A stretch of DNA of 44,995 nucleotides from Colwellia sp. TT2012 (GTDB lineage Bacteria > Pseudomonadota > Gammaproteobacteria > Enterobacterales > Alteromonadaceae): assembly GCF_001440345.1 (NCBI RefSeq), contig NZ_LJYX01000018.1:1-44995 (forward strand), written 5' to 3'. The position numbers and the translations under genes were made by a program. A model generated the notes under the pieces. The model made no database searches. It saw only the letters and a program-made list of their open reading frames with translations, and was not told the DNA's origin. Of the stretch, positions 19,511 to 29,376 are shown piece after piece. Every line of letters begins with the position of its first letter. Position 1 is the stretch's first letter.

Positions 19511-20676
19511 TCGCTCTTGCTCCCATGCTCAGCCGTAGACTTTGCTTTAGCTGATTTTTCTTCGCTATTCGCTGCTGCTTTGTCTGCAGTTTCTTCACCT
19601 ATGATACTTACCGCAGAGCCATCACGCAGTTTAAGTGCCCCTTCAACGACGACTTGCTCACCAGCCACTAAGCCTGAGACAACCTCCACCATACCAGGAT
19701 GACGACGGCCAATTTTTATCGCTTTACGCACGGCTTTACCGTCCTTTTCGACAAAGACATAATGTTTATCTTCAATAGGGATAATACTGCTTTCAGGTAA
19801 TTGTAAGATGTTTTCGACTTGCAACAACACGCTAATATTAAGTAACATTCCAGGACGTAGTTTTAACGCTTTATTGTTGATGGTGGCGCGGACCTTAAGA
19901 CTACGAGTACCGACATCAATGCGACTATCAATGGCGGAAATTTTGCCAATAAACACTTTATCACGGTAAGCACTATTAACCGCGCTGATTTGTTGACCGA
20001 CATGAAGATGGGTTAACAAGCGCTCGGGTAAATGAAAGTCGACTTTTATAATACTCAAGTCATCCAAGCTAGTGATCACACTACCGGCATCAATATAAGC
20101 CCCTTTACTCACCTCACGAAAGCCAAGAACACCGGTAAATGGTGCACGAATAGTTAAGTCATTGAACTTAGCCTCAGCACTTACTAGCTGCGCTTCAATC
20201 GCCTTAGTTTTTGCTTCTTGTTGCTCCACTAAAGATTCAGAGGTGGCTCGACTGACCAGTAACTCAGCTAAACGCTGTAAATGCGCCTTTGATTCAGACA
20301 AGTTGGCTTTTAACTCATTAACCTTTGCTAACTCTTCTTGATTATTCAGCTGAACTAACACAGCACCCTTGTTAACTTTTTGACCATCGTCAAAATAGAC
20401 TTCATCAACAATATCTGAATATTTACTGGTGATCATCACCTGCTCATTTGCTCGCGCTGTACCTACCGCTTCAACACTTTCAATAAACTCGGCCAGTACC
20501 ACGGATACCATTTTCACCGCAACGACTCGTTTAAATGAACTTTTTTCTTGCTGGGCTTCAGGCCATTGTACATAAGTAATTAAGGCCACTAAAATGGCAA
20601 TTATACTGAGTAAAGGTAAACGGCGGGTAATAGCCGAAGGGTTTGTGGCCGTAGTAGACACAGACTTATTTGACAT
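19507..20676 (-). CDS. RND efflux periplasmic adaptor (membrane fusion protein)
   Basis: HlyD/AcrA-type adaptor of 389 residues that bridges the pump at 16400-19510 to an outer-membrane channel. An N-terminal membrane anchor (LPLLSIIAILVALITYVQW) is followed by a split lipoyl domain, a coiled-coil hairpin (about 105-165), a beta-barrel domain (FHLPERLLTHLHVGQQI) and a C-terminal membrane-proximal domain (VVSGLVAGEQVVVEGALKLRDGS). No lipobox Cys is present, so it is anchored by the TM helix. The start at 20676 has AGAGAA about 8 nt upstream; the longer frame to 20760 lacks a ribosome site. It is the first gene of the two-gene operon. Confidence 0.92.
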   Translation of the reverse strand: MSNKSVSTTATNPSAITRRLPLLSIIAILVALITYVQWPEAQQEKSSFKRVVAVKMVSVVLAEFIESVEAVGTARANEQVMITSKYSDIVDEVYFDDGQKVNKGAVLVQLNNQEELAKVNELKANLSESKAHLQRLAELLVSRATSESLVEQQEAKTKAIEAQLVSAEAKFNDLTIRAPFTGVLGFREVSKGAYIDAGSVITSLDDLSIIKVDFHLPERLLTHLHVGQQISAVNSAYRDKVFIGKISAIDSRIDVGTRSLKVRATINNKALKLRPGMLLNISVLLQVENILQLPESSIIPIEDKHYVFVEKDGKAVRKAIKIGRRHPGMVEVVSGLVAGEQVVVEGALKLRDGSAVSIIGEETADKAAANSEEKSAKAKSTAEHGSKSE

Positions 20677-20856
20677 AAAAAGGTTCTCTAATTGCATAGT
20701 AATAGTGTGGCGAAAATAGTGCGTTTGACGTATATTAGACGGATAATTACACACAAACACTATAACCTATAGGCTAGTGAATAGCATTTACCTAGCGGGT
20801 AACTTAGCTTAAAATATTAACCACTTAACGCAAATTAACGCCAAAGAGAAAAACAC

Positions 20857-21723
20857 TTGAATAAATTAGCCCTACTAGCCTTTGCCATACTATTATTTTT
20901 AAGCAGCCTATTATGGTATCTCGCCAATGGCTCTTTAAATGAATACCTAAAAAGCCAAGTTCTTTTACAAAGTCATTACTATAGCGGCCAAAAGACCCAG
21001 TTACTTAGCGCAGACTTTTCAAATAATACTGGCATTACTCACTTTACCGACTTATCTATTGCCAATATCGATGGTTTAACTCAGCCTCAACTGATTAAAG
21101 TCGATAACATCAGTGTGCATTTAGCAGAGCTTGCTACTAGCCAATTTGACGCACCCAGCGTAGCGAAAAAAACCACTACCTTAGTACATGTTAAGCAGCT
21201 TCGTTTCAATAAGTTGCACGCTTGGTCCGAGGTGACTAAAACTGGTCAAACAAATCTCGAAGTATTGTATAAAAAAATCGAAATTCAACTAGCCACTGAT
21301 TACCCCGCTTTATACCCACAACTAAGCGCGGAGCTATACGCAAAAATGTACCCTGAGCGTAGCGAAAAAGTGGCCTTGGAAAATATTGATAGCCGCCCCA
21401 AAACACCCAAAATTGAAACCAACAAAGCAATAATCGCCTCCAAGGAAGCTAAACAGAAAAAGCGCCTCTTAGGTAAGGCACAAACCCGCGTTAGCGTCAG
21501 GTCAGTACTTATTGAAGAATTAACCCTGACCATGATTAAAGATAATAAAGTGCTTACCAAACGCTTTGATAATATCGAGTTAGGCCGCCTTGGTGACGAA
21601 AATGGCTTAGATAGCAATCAGTTGGGCGGAGAATTACTTAGACGTTTACTCGGTGAGTTAATCCGTATAGAAAAAGACAACTCGATGGCAAGCTTGGCTA
21701 ATGAGCTTGAGCAGCAGGAATAA
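20857..21723 (+). CDS. Membrane-anchored periplasmic protein, possibly AsmA-like
   Basis: Protein of 288 residues beginning with TTG, supported by AGAGAA about 7 nt upstream. One N-terminal TM helix (LALLAFAILLFLSSLLWYLA) is followed by a periplasmic domain of alternating beta strands (ITHFTDLSIANIDGL, LIKVDNISVHLAELA, FDNIELGRLGDENG). A basic linker near residues 190-205 contains several K and R. The strand pattern recalls AsmA/DUF748-like envelope proteins, but no firm family signature was seen. It is divergent from the efflux operon, with about 180 bp between them. Function unknown. Confidence 0.6.
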   Translation: MNKLALLAFAILLFLSSLLWYLANGSLNEYLKSQVLLQSHYYSGQKTQLLSADFSNNTGITHFTDLSIANIDGLTQPQLIKVDNISVHLAELATSQFDAPSVAKKTTTLVHVKQLRFNKLHAWSEVTKTGQTNLEVLYKKIEIQLATDYPALYPQLSAELYAKMYPERSEKVALENIDSRPKTPKIETNKAIIASKEAKQKKRLLGKAQTRVSVRSVLIEELTLTMIKDNKVLTKRFDNIELGRLGDENGLDSNQLGGELLRRLLGELIRIEKDNSMASLANELEQQE

Positions 21724-21823
21724 ATACAACGGATACATTAGCGACTGTTACTATTTCGAGATGATTTTTACCACAGTTCCCTTGATATTTAGAGTAAATA
21801 TAGTATGGGTGTAGCTACCTCAA

Positions 21824-21866
21824 CGGGCATAACCTCGAATCATATAACTTGCTATATATATGCCCG
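21824..21866. repeat. Hairpin in long intergenic region
   Basis: CGGGCATA (21824-21831) and TATGCCCG (21859-21866) form an 8-bp stem with a 27-nt loop. It has no T-run, so it is not a clear terminator. Apart from this and the Pho-box-like sites, the 622-bp gap 21724-22346 shows no supported gene. Confidence 0.35.
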
Positions 21867-22163
21867 CAAACGCTGCACCTTATTTAAACCACTGAAAAGT
21901 CTTTAATTGCCGCTAATTTTTGCGGGTGTATTATTTTATTTTTAACGGCTCGCTGAAACCTGCTAGCTGGACGGATAAAATAGCACGGTGTTTACTTGAC
22001 TTAAAAAATCTGGGCCTAAGAGTAGTACCTTTAGGTAACAGCAATTCCCGTTAAAAATATGGTTCGCTAAACTAATAAGGCTCATTGCTACAGTTAGCCC
22101 CTTGATTACTATGATCAGCACAAACGTTGGCTAAACGGTCTTTAGCTACCACTTCCCCCTTGC

Positions 22164-22181
22164 CTGTCACATTTACGTTAT
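22164..22181 (+). promoter_or_regulatory. Pho-box-like site, distal
   Basis: CTGTCAC-ATTT-ACGTTAT: the first half matches CTGTCAT at 6 of 7 positions; the second, with the canonical 11-nt period, at 4 of 7. The location upstream of two alkaline phosphatase genes makes PhoB control likely. Confidence 0.45.
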
Positions 22182-22218
22182 AAATCCTTCATCCTTCCTT
22201 CATTTTTAATTTACCAAA

Positions 22219-22236
22219 CTGTCATTTTTAGTCACT
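22219..22236 (+). promoter_or_regulatory. Pho-box-like site, proximal
   Basis: CTGTCAT is a perfect half site, followed by TTTTAGTCAC. The second half (TAGTCAC) matches CTGTCAC well but lies 10 rather than 11 nt from the first. About 110 bp upstream of the first phosphatase start codon. Confidence 0.45.
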
Positions 22237-22346
22237 AGCATAGCGATGATGTTAATGCCGCTGCGTTAGCAAAAATTATTACCCGAATAAATAACCTTAA
22301 CTATTAACCTTTATTTTTCACTTAATACCTAACCAAAGGAAGCACT

Positions 22347-23930
22347 ATGAAGTCAATGTGGGTTTCACTTTCAGCTTTGTCATCACTTTTACTCGCTAGC
22401 GTCGCTGACGCTGGCGTTTTGCCCAATGTGCAAAAAGAAAGTCAGTGGTTTGTTGATGGCCAACAAAGCGTTATGACTAAAACCAAGCTAACGACACGTA
22501 ATAAAGCAAAAAATGTCATTTTATTTGTCGGCGACGGTATGGGATTATCAACCTTAACCGCGGCACGAATTTTAGCCGGACAAAATGAAGGAAAACTGGG
22601 TGAGGAAGGATATTTAAGTTTTGAAAGATTCCCTTATTCTGCCCAAGTTAAAACCTACAATGTAGACGCACAAACCCCAGACTCTGCAGGAACTATGACC
22701 GCAATGATGTCAGGGGTCAAAACCGATGTCGGTGTTATTGGTGTTGATGAAGATATTGTTCGTGGTGATTGCGCAACCGTTGCCGGTAATGAATTAGTCA
22801 CCTTATTGGAAGCCGCTGAAATTAAAGGTTTGTCGACAGGAATTATTTCCACGGCCCGCATAACTCATGCAACCCCAGCGGCAGCTTATGCAAAGTCTGC
22901 CGAGCGCAACTGGGAAGACATATCAGATATGCCTGAAGCCGCTATAACGGCTGGCTGTACAGATATTGCTACCCAGCTCATTGATTTTGAAAAAAATTTA
23001 GAGCAGCGTTTTCCTGGCGTTGATGTCAATGGTATTGAAGTTGTTTTTGGTGGTGGACGTCGGCACTTCCTTCCCAAAGATGCAAGCTACAACAGCGCAG
23101 ATGCTAGCAGTGCTATTGAAGGCGACCGTAGTGATGGTGTTGACTTAACAGCAAAATGGCAAGAGCAATATCCAAGTGGTAAATATGTTATTGATCAAGC
23201 TGGCTTTGATGCCATTGATGCCAGTAGCACGACGCGCGTATTGGGACTATTTAATGAATCTCATATGCACTATGAAGCGGATCGTAAAAATGATATTGCT
23301 GGTGAGCCTTCCCTCACTGAAATGACCCGTAAAGCTATTGATATTTTGGATAACAATGACAAAGGTTTTTTTCTAGTGGTTGAATCTGGACGCATTGACC
23401 ACGCTCATCATGCGGGCTCAGCATACAATGCACTAACCGATACCATAGAGTTCTCTAATGCGGTACAAGCAGCTATCGATAATACCAACCCAGAAGAGAC
23501 TTTAATTTTAGTTACTGCTGATCATAGTCATGTATTTACCATTGCTGGTTACCCCAAACGTGGCAATCCCATTTTAGGTAAGGTTGTTAATGTCGGTGAA
23601 ACAGAGCCTGCACTTGCCAGTGACGGCATGCCATACACCACAGTCGGTTATACCAACGGTAAAGGCTTTCGCAATTTAGTGAATGAGACCAATGCCGACC
23701 TTACTTATAACGACGATGCGGTTGCTGGTCGCCAAGACCTAACAATGATTGATACAAGATCAACAGGTTTCCATCAAGAAGCAGCTATACCATTGGGCTC
23801 TGAAACTCATGCCGGCGAAGATATTAGCTTACATGCTATCGGTCCTGGCGCTCATTTAGCACAAGGTGTTATTGAGCAAAGTGTTATTTTTCATATCATC
23901 AACCAATCTCTTGGCTTAATTGCTCACTAA
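22347..23930 (+). CDS. Secreted alkaline phosphatase (PhoA family)
   Basis: Periplasmic or secreted phosphomonoesterase of 527 residues that frees inorganic phosphate from organic phosphate. Signal peptide about 1-22 (SVADA|GVLP). Metal and active-site motifs: ILFVGDGMG (first Asp ligand), TPDSAGTMTA with nucleophile Ser113, RIDHAHHAG, TADHSHVF, and SETHAGED near the C-terminus. Start after AAAGGAAG. It is followed after 24 bp by a closely related second phosphatase, so the two are probably co-transcribed from the promoter under the Pho-box-like sites. Confidence 0.94.
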   Translation: MKSMWVSLSALSSLLLASVADAGVLPNVQKESQWFVDGQQSVMTKTKLTTRNKAKNVILFVGDGMGLSTLTAARILAGQNEGKLGEEGYLSFERFPYSAQVKTYNVDAQTPDSAGTMTAMMSGVKTDVGVIGVDEDIVRGDCATVAGNELVTLLEAAEIKGLSTGIISTARITHATPAAAYAKSAERNWEDISDMPEAAITAGCTDIATQLIDFEKNLEQRFPGVDVNGIEVVFGGGRRHFLPKDASYNSADASSAIEGDRSDGVDLTAKWQEQYPSGKYVIDQAGFDAIDASSTTRVLGLFNESHMHYEADRKNDIAGEPSLTEMTRKAIDILDNNDKGFFLVVESGRIDHAHHAGSAYNALTDTIEFSNAVQAAIDNTNPEETLILVTADHSHVFTIAGYPKRGNPILGKVVNVGETEPALASDGMPYTTVGYTNGKGFRNLVNETNADLTYNDDAVAGRQDLTMIDTRSTGFHQEAAIPLGSETHAGEDISLHAIGPGAHLAQGVIEQSVIFHIINQSLGLIAH

Positions 23931-23954
23931 CTTGCTAATCGAAAGGAATTAACA

Positions 23955-25769
23955 ATGAAAACATTAAATTTAATATCATTAGCCGTGTTAGCCACATTAG
24001 CGGGTTGCGAAGGCAGCGACGGCAATGACGGCACTAGCGGTGATAAGGGTGTAAACAGTTTGATTAAGCAAACTTTAGTCAGTGTTGGCCATGAGCAGTG
24101 CCTGAACGGTGGCGTGAAAATTGACTCAGGCTTAGATAATGATGGCTCTGGTACTTTAGACGCTAGCGAGATTGAGGCAACTGAGTTTGTTTGTACACCA
24201 ACAATTACCAAAATTCAAGGTTCAGCATTAACGGCTACCACCAATAACCTTTGGTATGAGCAAGGGCAAAGTGTGTTAGCACAGGCGAAATTGAATACTA
24301 AATCCTTGGTTAATACCCGGGGAAAAGCCAAAAATATCATATTATTTGTCGGTGATGGTATGGGCATATCAACCGTTACCGCCGCGCGTATTTTAGCTGG
24401 CCAACAATTAGGTAAATTGGGTGAAGAACATCAGTTAAGTTTTGACAAATTCCCCTATTCTGGTTTTGCTAAAACCTACAATGTTGATGCACAAACACCC
24501 GATTCTGCCGGCACAATGACAGCAATGATGTCAGGGGTGAAAACAGATGTCGGCGTCATTGGTGTTAGTGAAGCCATTAGTCGCGGCGATTGCTCGACAC
24601 TCTTTGGTAATGAGTTGGTGACCGCCTTAGAACTGGCCGAACTAGCAGGAAAATCAACCGGCATTATATCGACTGCACGTATTACGCATGCGACACCAGC
24701 CGCAACCTATGCTAAATCTGCGGAAAGAAATTGGGAAGATATTTCCGATATGCCTGCCGAAGCCATTGCCGCGGGTTGTCAGGATATAGCCTCACAACTG
24801 ATCAACTTTGAAAGCAATATTGAAAGTCGTTTTCCTGGCGCAGATGTTGACGGTCTTGAAGTGGTATTAGGGGGTGGCAGACGCCATTTCTTGCCAAAAG
24901 ATGCGGCATTTAATAGTCCAGATGCGAGCAGTGCTGTTGAAGGTGATAGAACCGATGGTCGAGACTTAACCGCTGAATGGCAAGTGCAATATCCCACGGG
25001 CAGTTATGTTATTGACCAAGCGGGCTTTGATGCGGTTGATGCCAATACCACATCACACTTATTTGGTTTATTTAATGAATCACATATGCACTATGAAGCA
25101 GATCGTAAAAATGATATTTTAGGTGAACCGTCTTTACGTGAAATGACCAGTAAAGCTATCGATATACTGGATAATAATGAAGAAGGTTTCTTCTTAATGG
25201 TTGAAGCGGGTCGAATCGATCATGCTCACCATGCGGGCAGTGCTTATGGGGCATTAACCGATACTATTGCCTTTGCCGATGCCGTTCAAGCAGCTGTTGA
25301 GGCAACCAACCCTGCAGAGACCTTAATTATTGTTACTGCCGATCATAGCCATGTATTTACTATGGCTGGTTATCCAAAGCGTGGTAATCCAATTTTAGGC
25401 AAGGTGGTAGCGGTAGGAGAAACTGAACCAAGCCTAGCAAAGGATGGCATGCCTTACACCACATTAGGTTATACCAACGGCAAAGGTTTTAGAGATTTAG
25501 GCGCTGAAACTAATGCCGATGCAGGCTATAACGGTGATGCAGTAACTGGCCGTCAAGATCTTACCCTGGTTGATACTAATACTAGCGGTTTTCACCAAGA
25601 AACTCTGGTACCCCGAGGCTCTGAGACACATGCCGGTGAAGATGTCGGTATTTATGCCATGGGCCCTGGCGCACATTTAATTACCGGTACCAATGAGCAA
25701 AGTATTATTTTCCACGTAATGGATTATGCCGCTGACTTGGTAAAAAAAGCTGAAATGGCCATGGATTAA
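23955..25769 (+). CDS. Alkaline phosphatase lipoprotein with N-terminal DUF7151-like domain
   Basis: Paralogue of the preceding gene with 604 residues. Lipobox LAGC (about Cys18) replaces the cleavable signal. A short collagen-like GSDGNDGTSGDKG stretch and a small cysteine-containing module with DNDGSGTLDASEIE (about 40-78) follow; this is a domain seen at the N-terminus of many marine lipoproteins (DUF7151-type). The phosphatase domain holds the nucleophile Ser184 (TPDSAGTM), RIDHAHHAG, TADHSHVF and SETHAGED, and is strikingly similar to the first enzyme along its full length. The pair is thus a tandem duplication that produced one soluble and one membrane-anchored enzyme. RBS AAAGGA upstream. 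Confidence 0.93.
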   Translation: MKTLNLISLAVLATLAGCEGSDGNDGTSGDKGVNSLIKQTLVSVGHEQCLNGGVKIDSGLDNDGSGTLDASEIEATEFVCTPTITKIQGSALTATTNNLWYEQGQSVLAQAKLNTKSLVNTRGKAKNIILFVGDGMGISTVTAARILAGQQLGKLGEEHQLSFDKFPYSGFAKTYNVDAQTPDSAGTMTAMMSGVKTDVGVIGVSEAISRGDCSTLFGNELVTALELAELAGKSTGIISTARITHATPAATYAKSAERNWEDISDMPAEAIAAGCQDIASQLINFESNIESRFPGADVDGLEVVLGGGRRHFLPKDAAFNSPDASSAVEGDRTDGRDLTAEWQVQYPTGSYVIDQAGFDAVDANTTSHLFGLFNESHMHYEADRKNDILGEPSLREMTSKAIDILDNNEEGFFLMVEAGRIDHAHHAGSAYGALTDTIAFADAVQAAVEATNPAETLIIVTADHSHVFTMAGYPKRGNPILGKVVAVGETEPSLAKDGMPYTTLGYTNGKGFRDLGAETNADAGYNGDAVTGRQDLTLVDTNTSGFHQETLVPRGSETHAGEDVGIYAMGPGAHLITGTNEQSIIFHVMDYAADLVKKAEMAMD

Positions 25770-25807
25770 CGAGGATTTATCAGCGTTATCTTTACTATCA
25801 GCGCTAA

Positions 25808-25862
25808 AAAGATAAGGAGTCTGCCCTGTTTAGCACAAAACATGCAGCTTCTTTATCTTTAT
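25808..25862 (+). terminator. Possible terminator after phosphatase operon
   Basis: AAAGATAA and TTATCTTT form an 8-bp stem around a long loop, followed by ATTTT. The long loop makes this weak. Confidence 0.3.
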
Positions 25863-25900
25863 TTTACTCACTGCCTTATTAGCATCAAAATGAACTTATT

Positions 25901-26644
25901 ATGAAAATTATCACTTTATTACTGTCAACAATATTCCTGTTAACGCTATCGTTCAGCAGTAGCGCCAGTGAATGTAACATTTCGCCCAACTTACTCAGTG
26001 CTTATTATGATGTTAGCCAGCAAGTATCGAGCAAGCAGGGACGAAGAAACACACCAATGCAAGCAGTACCACAGAAAAAAACCTTTGAATTACACCGCCA
26101 GAAGAATCAAGTGCTACAACGAGATATTAGCCAAGGCATTAATGATATTTGGTCGTTAAAAGCTAATCGCTTGTCGTTAAGCCGAGCCTTTGAACAATAT
26201 CAACATGCCATAGAGTATCAGGCCAATGAATTGCGCTATCAGCCACAGTGGCGAAATATTTATCAATTAGTAGTAACGCCTAAGCTCGAGGAGATGCAAC
26301 TGGTCGAACAAAAAAAGTCGGGCTGTCAATTAGAGCAACACTATGTACTTAAAAGTAAACACACTGAATATCAATTAGTGTGGTTACCTAAACTGCAATT
26401 GATCAAGTTCTTCCAAGCCAAAAGCAGCACATTGACTCACCAATGGAAATTAACTAATTACCACGCTGACGCGGCACAAATCACCGCACTATTTAAGCAG
26501 TATTCTAGTTATCAAAGTACCGATTATGCTGATGTTGGTGATAACCAATCAATGCCTTTTCTAGCCGCTATGATTAATCAGGGTTTTTCCGCCTCACAAA
26601 AAACTCAAAATAGACACAAACATCAGCCTAATATTTCACGGTGA
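25901..26644 (+). CDS. Hypothetical exported protein
   Basis: Protein of 247 residues with a signal peptide (about 1-23, ending SSSASE). The body has a basic helical part (about 30-90), then strands with QLVVTPKLEEMQLVEQ and YQLVWLPKLQLIKFF, and ends with YQSTDYADVGDNQSMPFLAAMINQGF, a motif I associate with uncharacterised gammaproteobacterial proteins of this size. After MINQGF the final 18 residues (SASQKTQNRHKHQPNISR) look unlike a protein end. They overlap, in another frame, the beginning of a truncated PaiB-like gene. The real C-terminus may have been altered by the event that broke that gene. Two cysteines (25, 147) may pair. Function unknown. Confidence 0.5.
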   Translation: MKIITLLLSTIFLLTLSFSSSASECNISPNLLSAYYDVSQQVSSKQGRRNTPMQAVPQKKTFELHRQKNQVLQRDISQGINDIWSLKANRLSLSRAFEQYQHAIEYQANELRYQPQWRNIYQLVVTPKLEEMQLVEQKKSGCQLEQHYVLKSKHTEYQLVWLPKLQLIKFFQAKSSTLTHQWKLTNYHADAAQITALFKQYSSYQSTDYADVGDNQSMPFLAAMINQGFSASQKTQNRHKHQPNISR

Positions 26645-27089
26645 AGATGATTATATTTCCCCTCATGATGTCAGTGTTGAGCATAGTGCAAGGCAAAGTG
26701 TGCCAACATGGAATTACGCAAAAGTGCATGTTAGAGGTCAGGTTACTGAGGTAACTAACCTTGATGATAAATACCAACACATGCTGACCAGCAGTGATCA
26801 TTTTGAGCAAGTAAAGGTACTACAAGGCTTAACATCATCTGAGAAAAATACCCCTTGGTCCCTTGCTGCTGCATATAGCAACGGCAGTGGCAATAGCGAT
26901 GCCAATGAAAACGAAAACGCTATTAAACACATGCTACAGGCGATAACCGTTTTTACCCTCACCATTAGCAGCATTGAGGGTCACTTAAAATTTAATCAAA
27001 AAAAACCGCTTACCTTAAGAGCGCAATTAGCAGAACAAGTAGCAAGGCGAAATAAGCCTCTTTTGGCTGAGCTAATACGCTTTTTTTGA
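26601..27089 (+). pseudogene. N-terminally truncated PaiB-like FMN-binding protein
   Basis: This frame is open from 26574 but has no good start codon. From about 26601 it reads KLKIDTNISLIFHGEDDYISPHDVS, VPTWNYAKVHVRGQ and SSIEGHLKFNQKKP. These are hallmarks of the C-terminal half of PaiB/FMN_bind_2 proteins (about 210 residues, flavin-binding split barrel, usually annotated as transcriptional regulators). The first 70-80 residues are missing, and the fragment abuts the end of the gene at 25901-26644 in a different frame. A GTG at 26700 could start a 129-residue product, but that would cut into the fold. Best explained as a deletion remnant. Confidence 0.65.
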
Positions 27090-27248
27090 CCGATAACTTA
27101 TTTAGCAAACCTCCTAATAGCGAATTGGCGGCAACTTACATTTTCTGATATCTTATTTACCAATGATTAACATTTTATCCAAGTGTTAATCTTACTTATC
27201 AATAATAAATAGTTATACCAGCAATAATAATACAAAAAGGACGTTACC

Positions 27249-29300
27249 ATGAAAAAGACATTAGTCTCTTTAACCGTGCTCATAGGGTTAATGGGCTGCA
27301 ATAATAGCAATAACTTAAACGCATCAATTGATGAGAATAGCGGCCCCGTGCTTATTTCAGGGCTAAATATTACGGCCATAGATACCACAGTAAAACCTGG
27401 CGATGACTTTAACCTTTATGCGAATGGCAATTGGATAAAGCAAACCAAAATTCCAGCTGACAAATCATCTTATGGTGTAGGCACCATAGTGCACGAGCAA
27501 TCTCAAAGTGACGTTAGAGCGATTATCGAAGCGGCTTCTAGTGGTGACTTTGTCCAAGGCTCAAATGAGCAAAAAGTTGGTGATTTATATCAATCTTATA
27601 TTGATTGGGATACCCGTAATAAAATTGGTTTAGCACCTATTCATCATGAGTTTAGCCAAATAGATAACATTAGCAATTATGATGAATTAGCGATACATTT
27701 TGCCGTGGCGAATAAACTCGGTTATGCCATTCCATTTAATCTTGCTCAATATGTCGATTTTAAAAATCCAAACTCTTATATGAGATATACCTGGCAATCA
27801 GGTTTGGGTTTACCGGACAGAGAGTATTATTTATTAGATGACGATGCCTCAAAAGAGCTCAGAGCAAGTTACCTTACTCACATAGAAAAAATGCTAAGCC
27901 TAGCCGGATTAGCCAATCCAAAAGCAGCCGCTAAAGATATCTTTGCCTTAGAAACAAAATTGGCTAGTCAGCAGATGAAAAAAGAGCAAACGCGCGATAT
28001 GGTTGCTCTTTATAATAAGATACCGACCAAAGAGTTAAGCAAACTCATGCCTGATTTCAACTGGAGCGGTTTCTTAGCACAAGCTGGCATTAGCGATATC
28101 GATGGCGTTGTTATTACGCAAATGGACTACATGAAAGCGCTGAATAACATCATCAAAGAGACACCAATATATACCTGGCATGTCTACTTAAAGTGGGGCG
28201 TTATTAATAGTACGGCAACTAGATTGACCCAAGAGATAGACCAACAAAACTTTGAATTTTATGGCAAAACATTACGTGGCGTAAAAACACAACTGCCGAT
28301 GTGGCGCCGTGGTGTTAGCGTAGTGAATCAAAATATAGGTGAAGTAGTTGGCAAGGTTTATGTAAAAAAACACTTCCCACCGCAAGCTAAAGCACGTATG
28401 GAAGAATTGGTGAATAATCTAATCAAAGCGTATAAAGTTAGCATTGAAAACCTTGATTGGATGACCGCTGAAACCAAAAAGCAGGCGTTAGATAAGTTAG
28501 CTAAGTTTACCACTAAAATTGGTTACCCGGAGATCTGGAAAGATTACTCAGCCTTAACCATCAAAAAAGATGATTTGTTTGGTAACTTAAAACGCTCTGC
28601 TTTAGTAGTTTACCAACAGGGTTTAGATAAACAAAATGGCCCGGTACAAAAACATGAGTGGGCTATGACGCCACAAACGGTTAATGCTTATTACAACCCT
28701 CCGTTAAACGAAATAGTGTTTCCTGCGGCAATATTACAACCACCATTTTTCAACTTAAATGCCGAAGATGCTGTTAATTATGGGGCTATCGGCGCCGTTA
28801 TTGGTCATGAAATTGGTCATGGTTTTGATGATGCTGGCAGTGCTTTTGACGGTGATGGTGTTTTACGTAACTGGTGGACAGATGCCGATAAAGCTGAGTT
28901 TAAAAGCAGAACTAACAAGTTAGTGGCCCAATACGATGAGTTTGAACCCCTTGAAAATGTTCATGTTAATGGTACTTTCACCTTGGGTGAAAACATTGGC
29001 GACCTTGGTGGCTTAAGCATTTCACTGCTGGCATATAAAATGTCCTTAGCAGATAAACCTTCGCCTGTTATTGATGACTTTACTGGTGAACAACGTGTTT
29101 TCTTGGGCTACGCACAAAGCTGGAGTAAAAAGTATCGTGAAAAAGCATTAAAACATCAAATCAGTACCGATCCCCACTCACCTGCCATGTATCGAGTGAA
29201 TGGTGTGGTCCGTAATGTCCCTGAATTTTATCAGCTGTTTGATGTAAAAGAAGGCGATAAACTTTACTTAGCACCAGAGCAACGCGTGAAAATTTGGTAG
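27249..29300 (+). CDS. M13 family metallopeptidase lipoprotein (PepO/neprilysin-like)
   Basis: Zinc endopeptidase of 683 residues that cuts small peptides, anchored in the envelope by a lipobox (LMGC, Cys17). Peptidase_M13_N spans about 50-430. The catalytic domain has NAYYNPPLNEIVFPAAIL, then His520-Glu521-x-x-His524 (VIGHEIGHGFDD) and Glu581 (GENIGDLGG) as third zinc ligand. The end, RVKIW, matches the usual CxxW tail except for the Cys. Length is typical. Single gene with a terminator after it. Confidence 0.95.
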   Translation: MKKTLVSLTVLIGLMGCNNSNNLNASIDENSGPVLISGLNITAIDTTVKPGDDFNLYANGNWIKQTKIPADKSSYGVGTIVHEQSQSDVRAIIEAASSGDFVQGSNEQKVGDLYQSYIDWDTRNKIGLAPIHHEFSQIDNISNYDELAIHFAVANKLGYAIPFNLAQYVDFKNPNSYMRYTWQSGLGLPDREYYLLDDDASKELRASYLTHIEKMLSLAGLANPKAAAKDIFALETKLASQQMKKEQTRDMVALYNKIPTKELSKLMPDFNWSGFLAQAGISDIDGVVITQMDYMKALNNIIKETPIYTWHVYLKWGVINSTATRLTQEIDQQNFEFYGKTLRGVKTQLPMWRRGVSVVNQNIGEVVGKVYVKKHFPPQAKARMEELVNNLIKAYKVSIENLDWMTAETKKQALDKLAKFTTKIGYPEIWKDYSALTIKKDDLFGNLKRSALVVYQQGLDKQNGPVQKHEWAMTPQTVNAYYNPPLNEIVFPAAILQPPFFNLNAEDAVNYGAIGAVIGHEIGHGFDDAGSAFDGDGVLRNWWTDADKAEFKSRTNKLVAQYDEFEPLENVHVNGTFTLGENIGDLGGLSISLLAYKMSLADKPSPVIDDFTGEQRVFLGYAQSWSKKYREKALKHQISTDPHSPAMYRVNGVVRNVPEFYQLFDVKEGDKLYLAPEQRVKIW

Positions 29301-29335
29301 TTTAATTTTTAAATTTAAAGACTAACTAAGCTCAT

Positions 29336-29376
29336 AAAAGCGCTGCGTTGACTTAATCAACTCAGCGCTTTTATTT
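29336..29376 (+). terminator. Intrinsic terminator after M13 peptidase gene
   Basis: AAAAGCGCTGCGTTGA pairs with TCAACTCAGCGCTTTT around CTTAA, then ATTTT. Long stable stem 35 bp past the stop codon. Bases 29377-29512 show nothing else. Confidence 0.8.
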
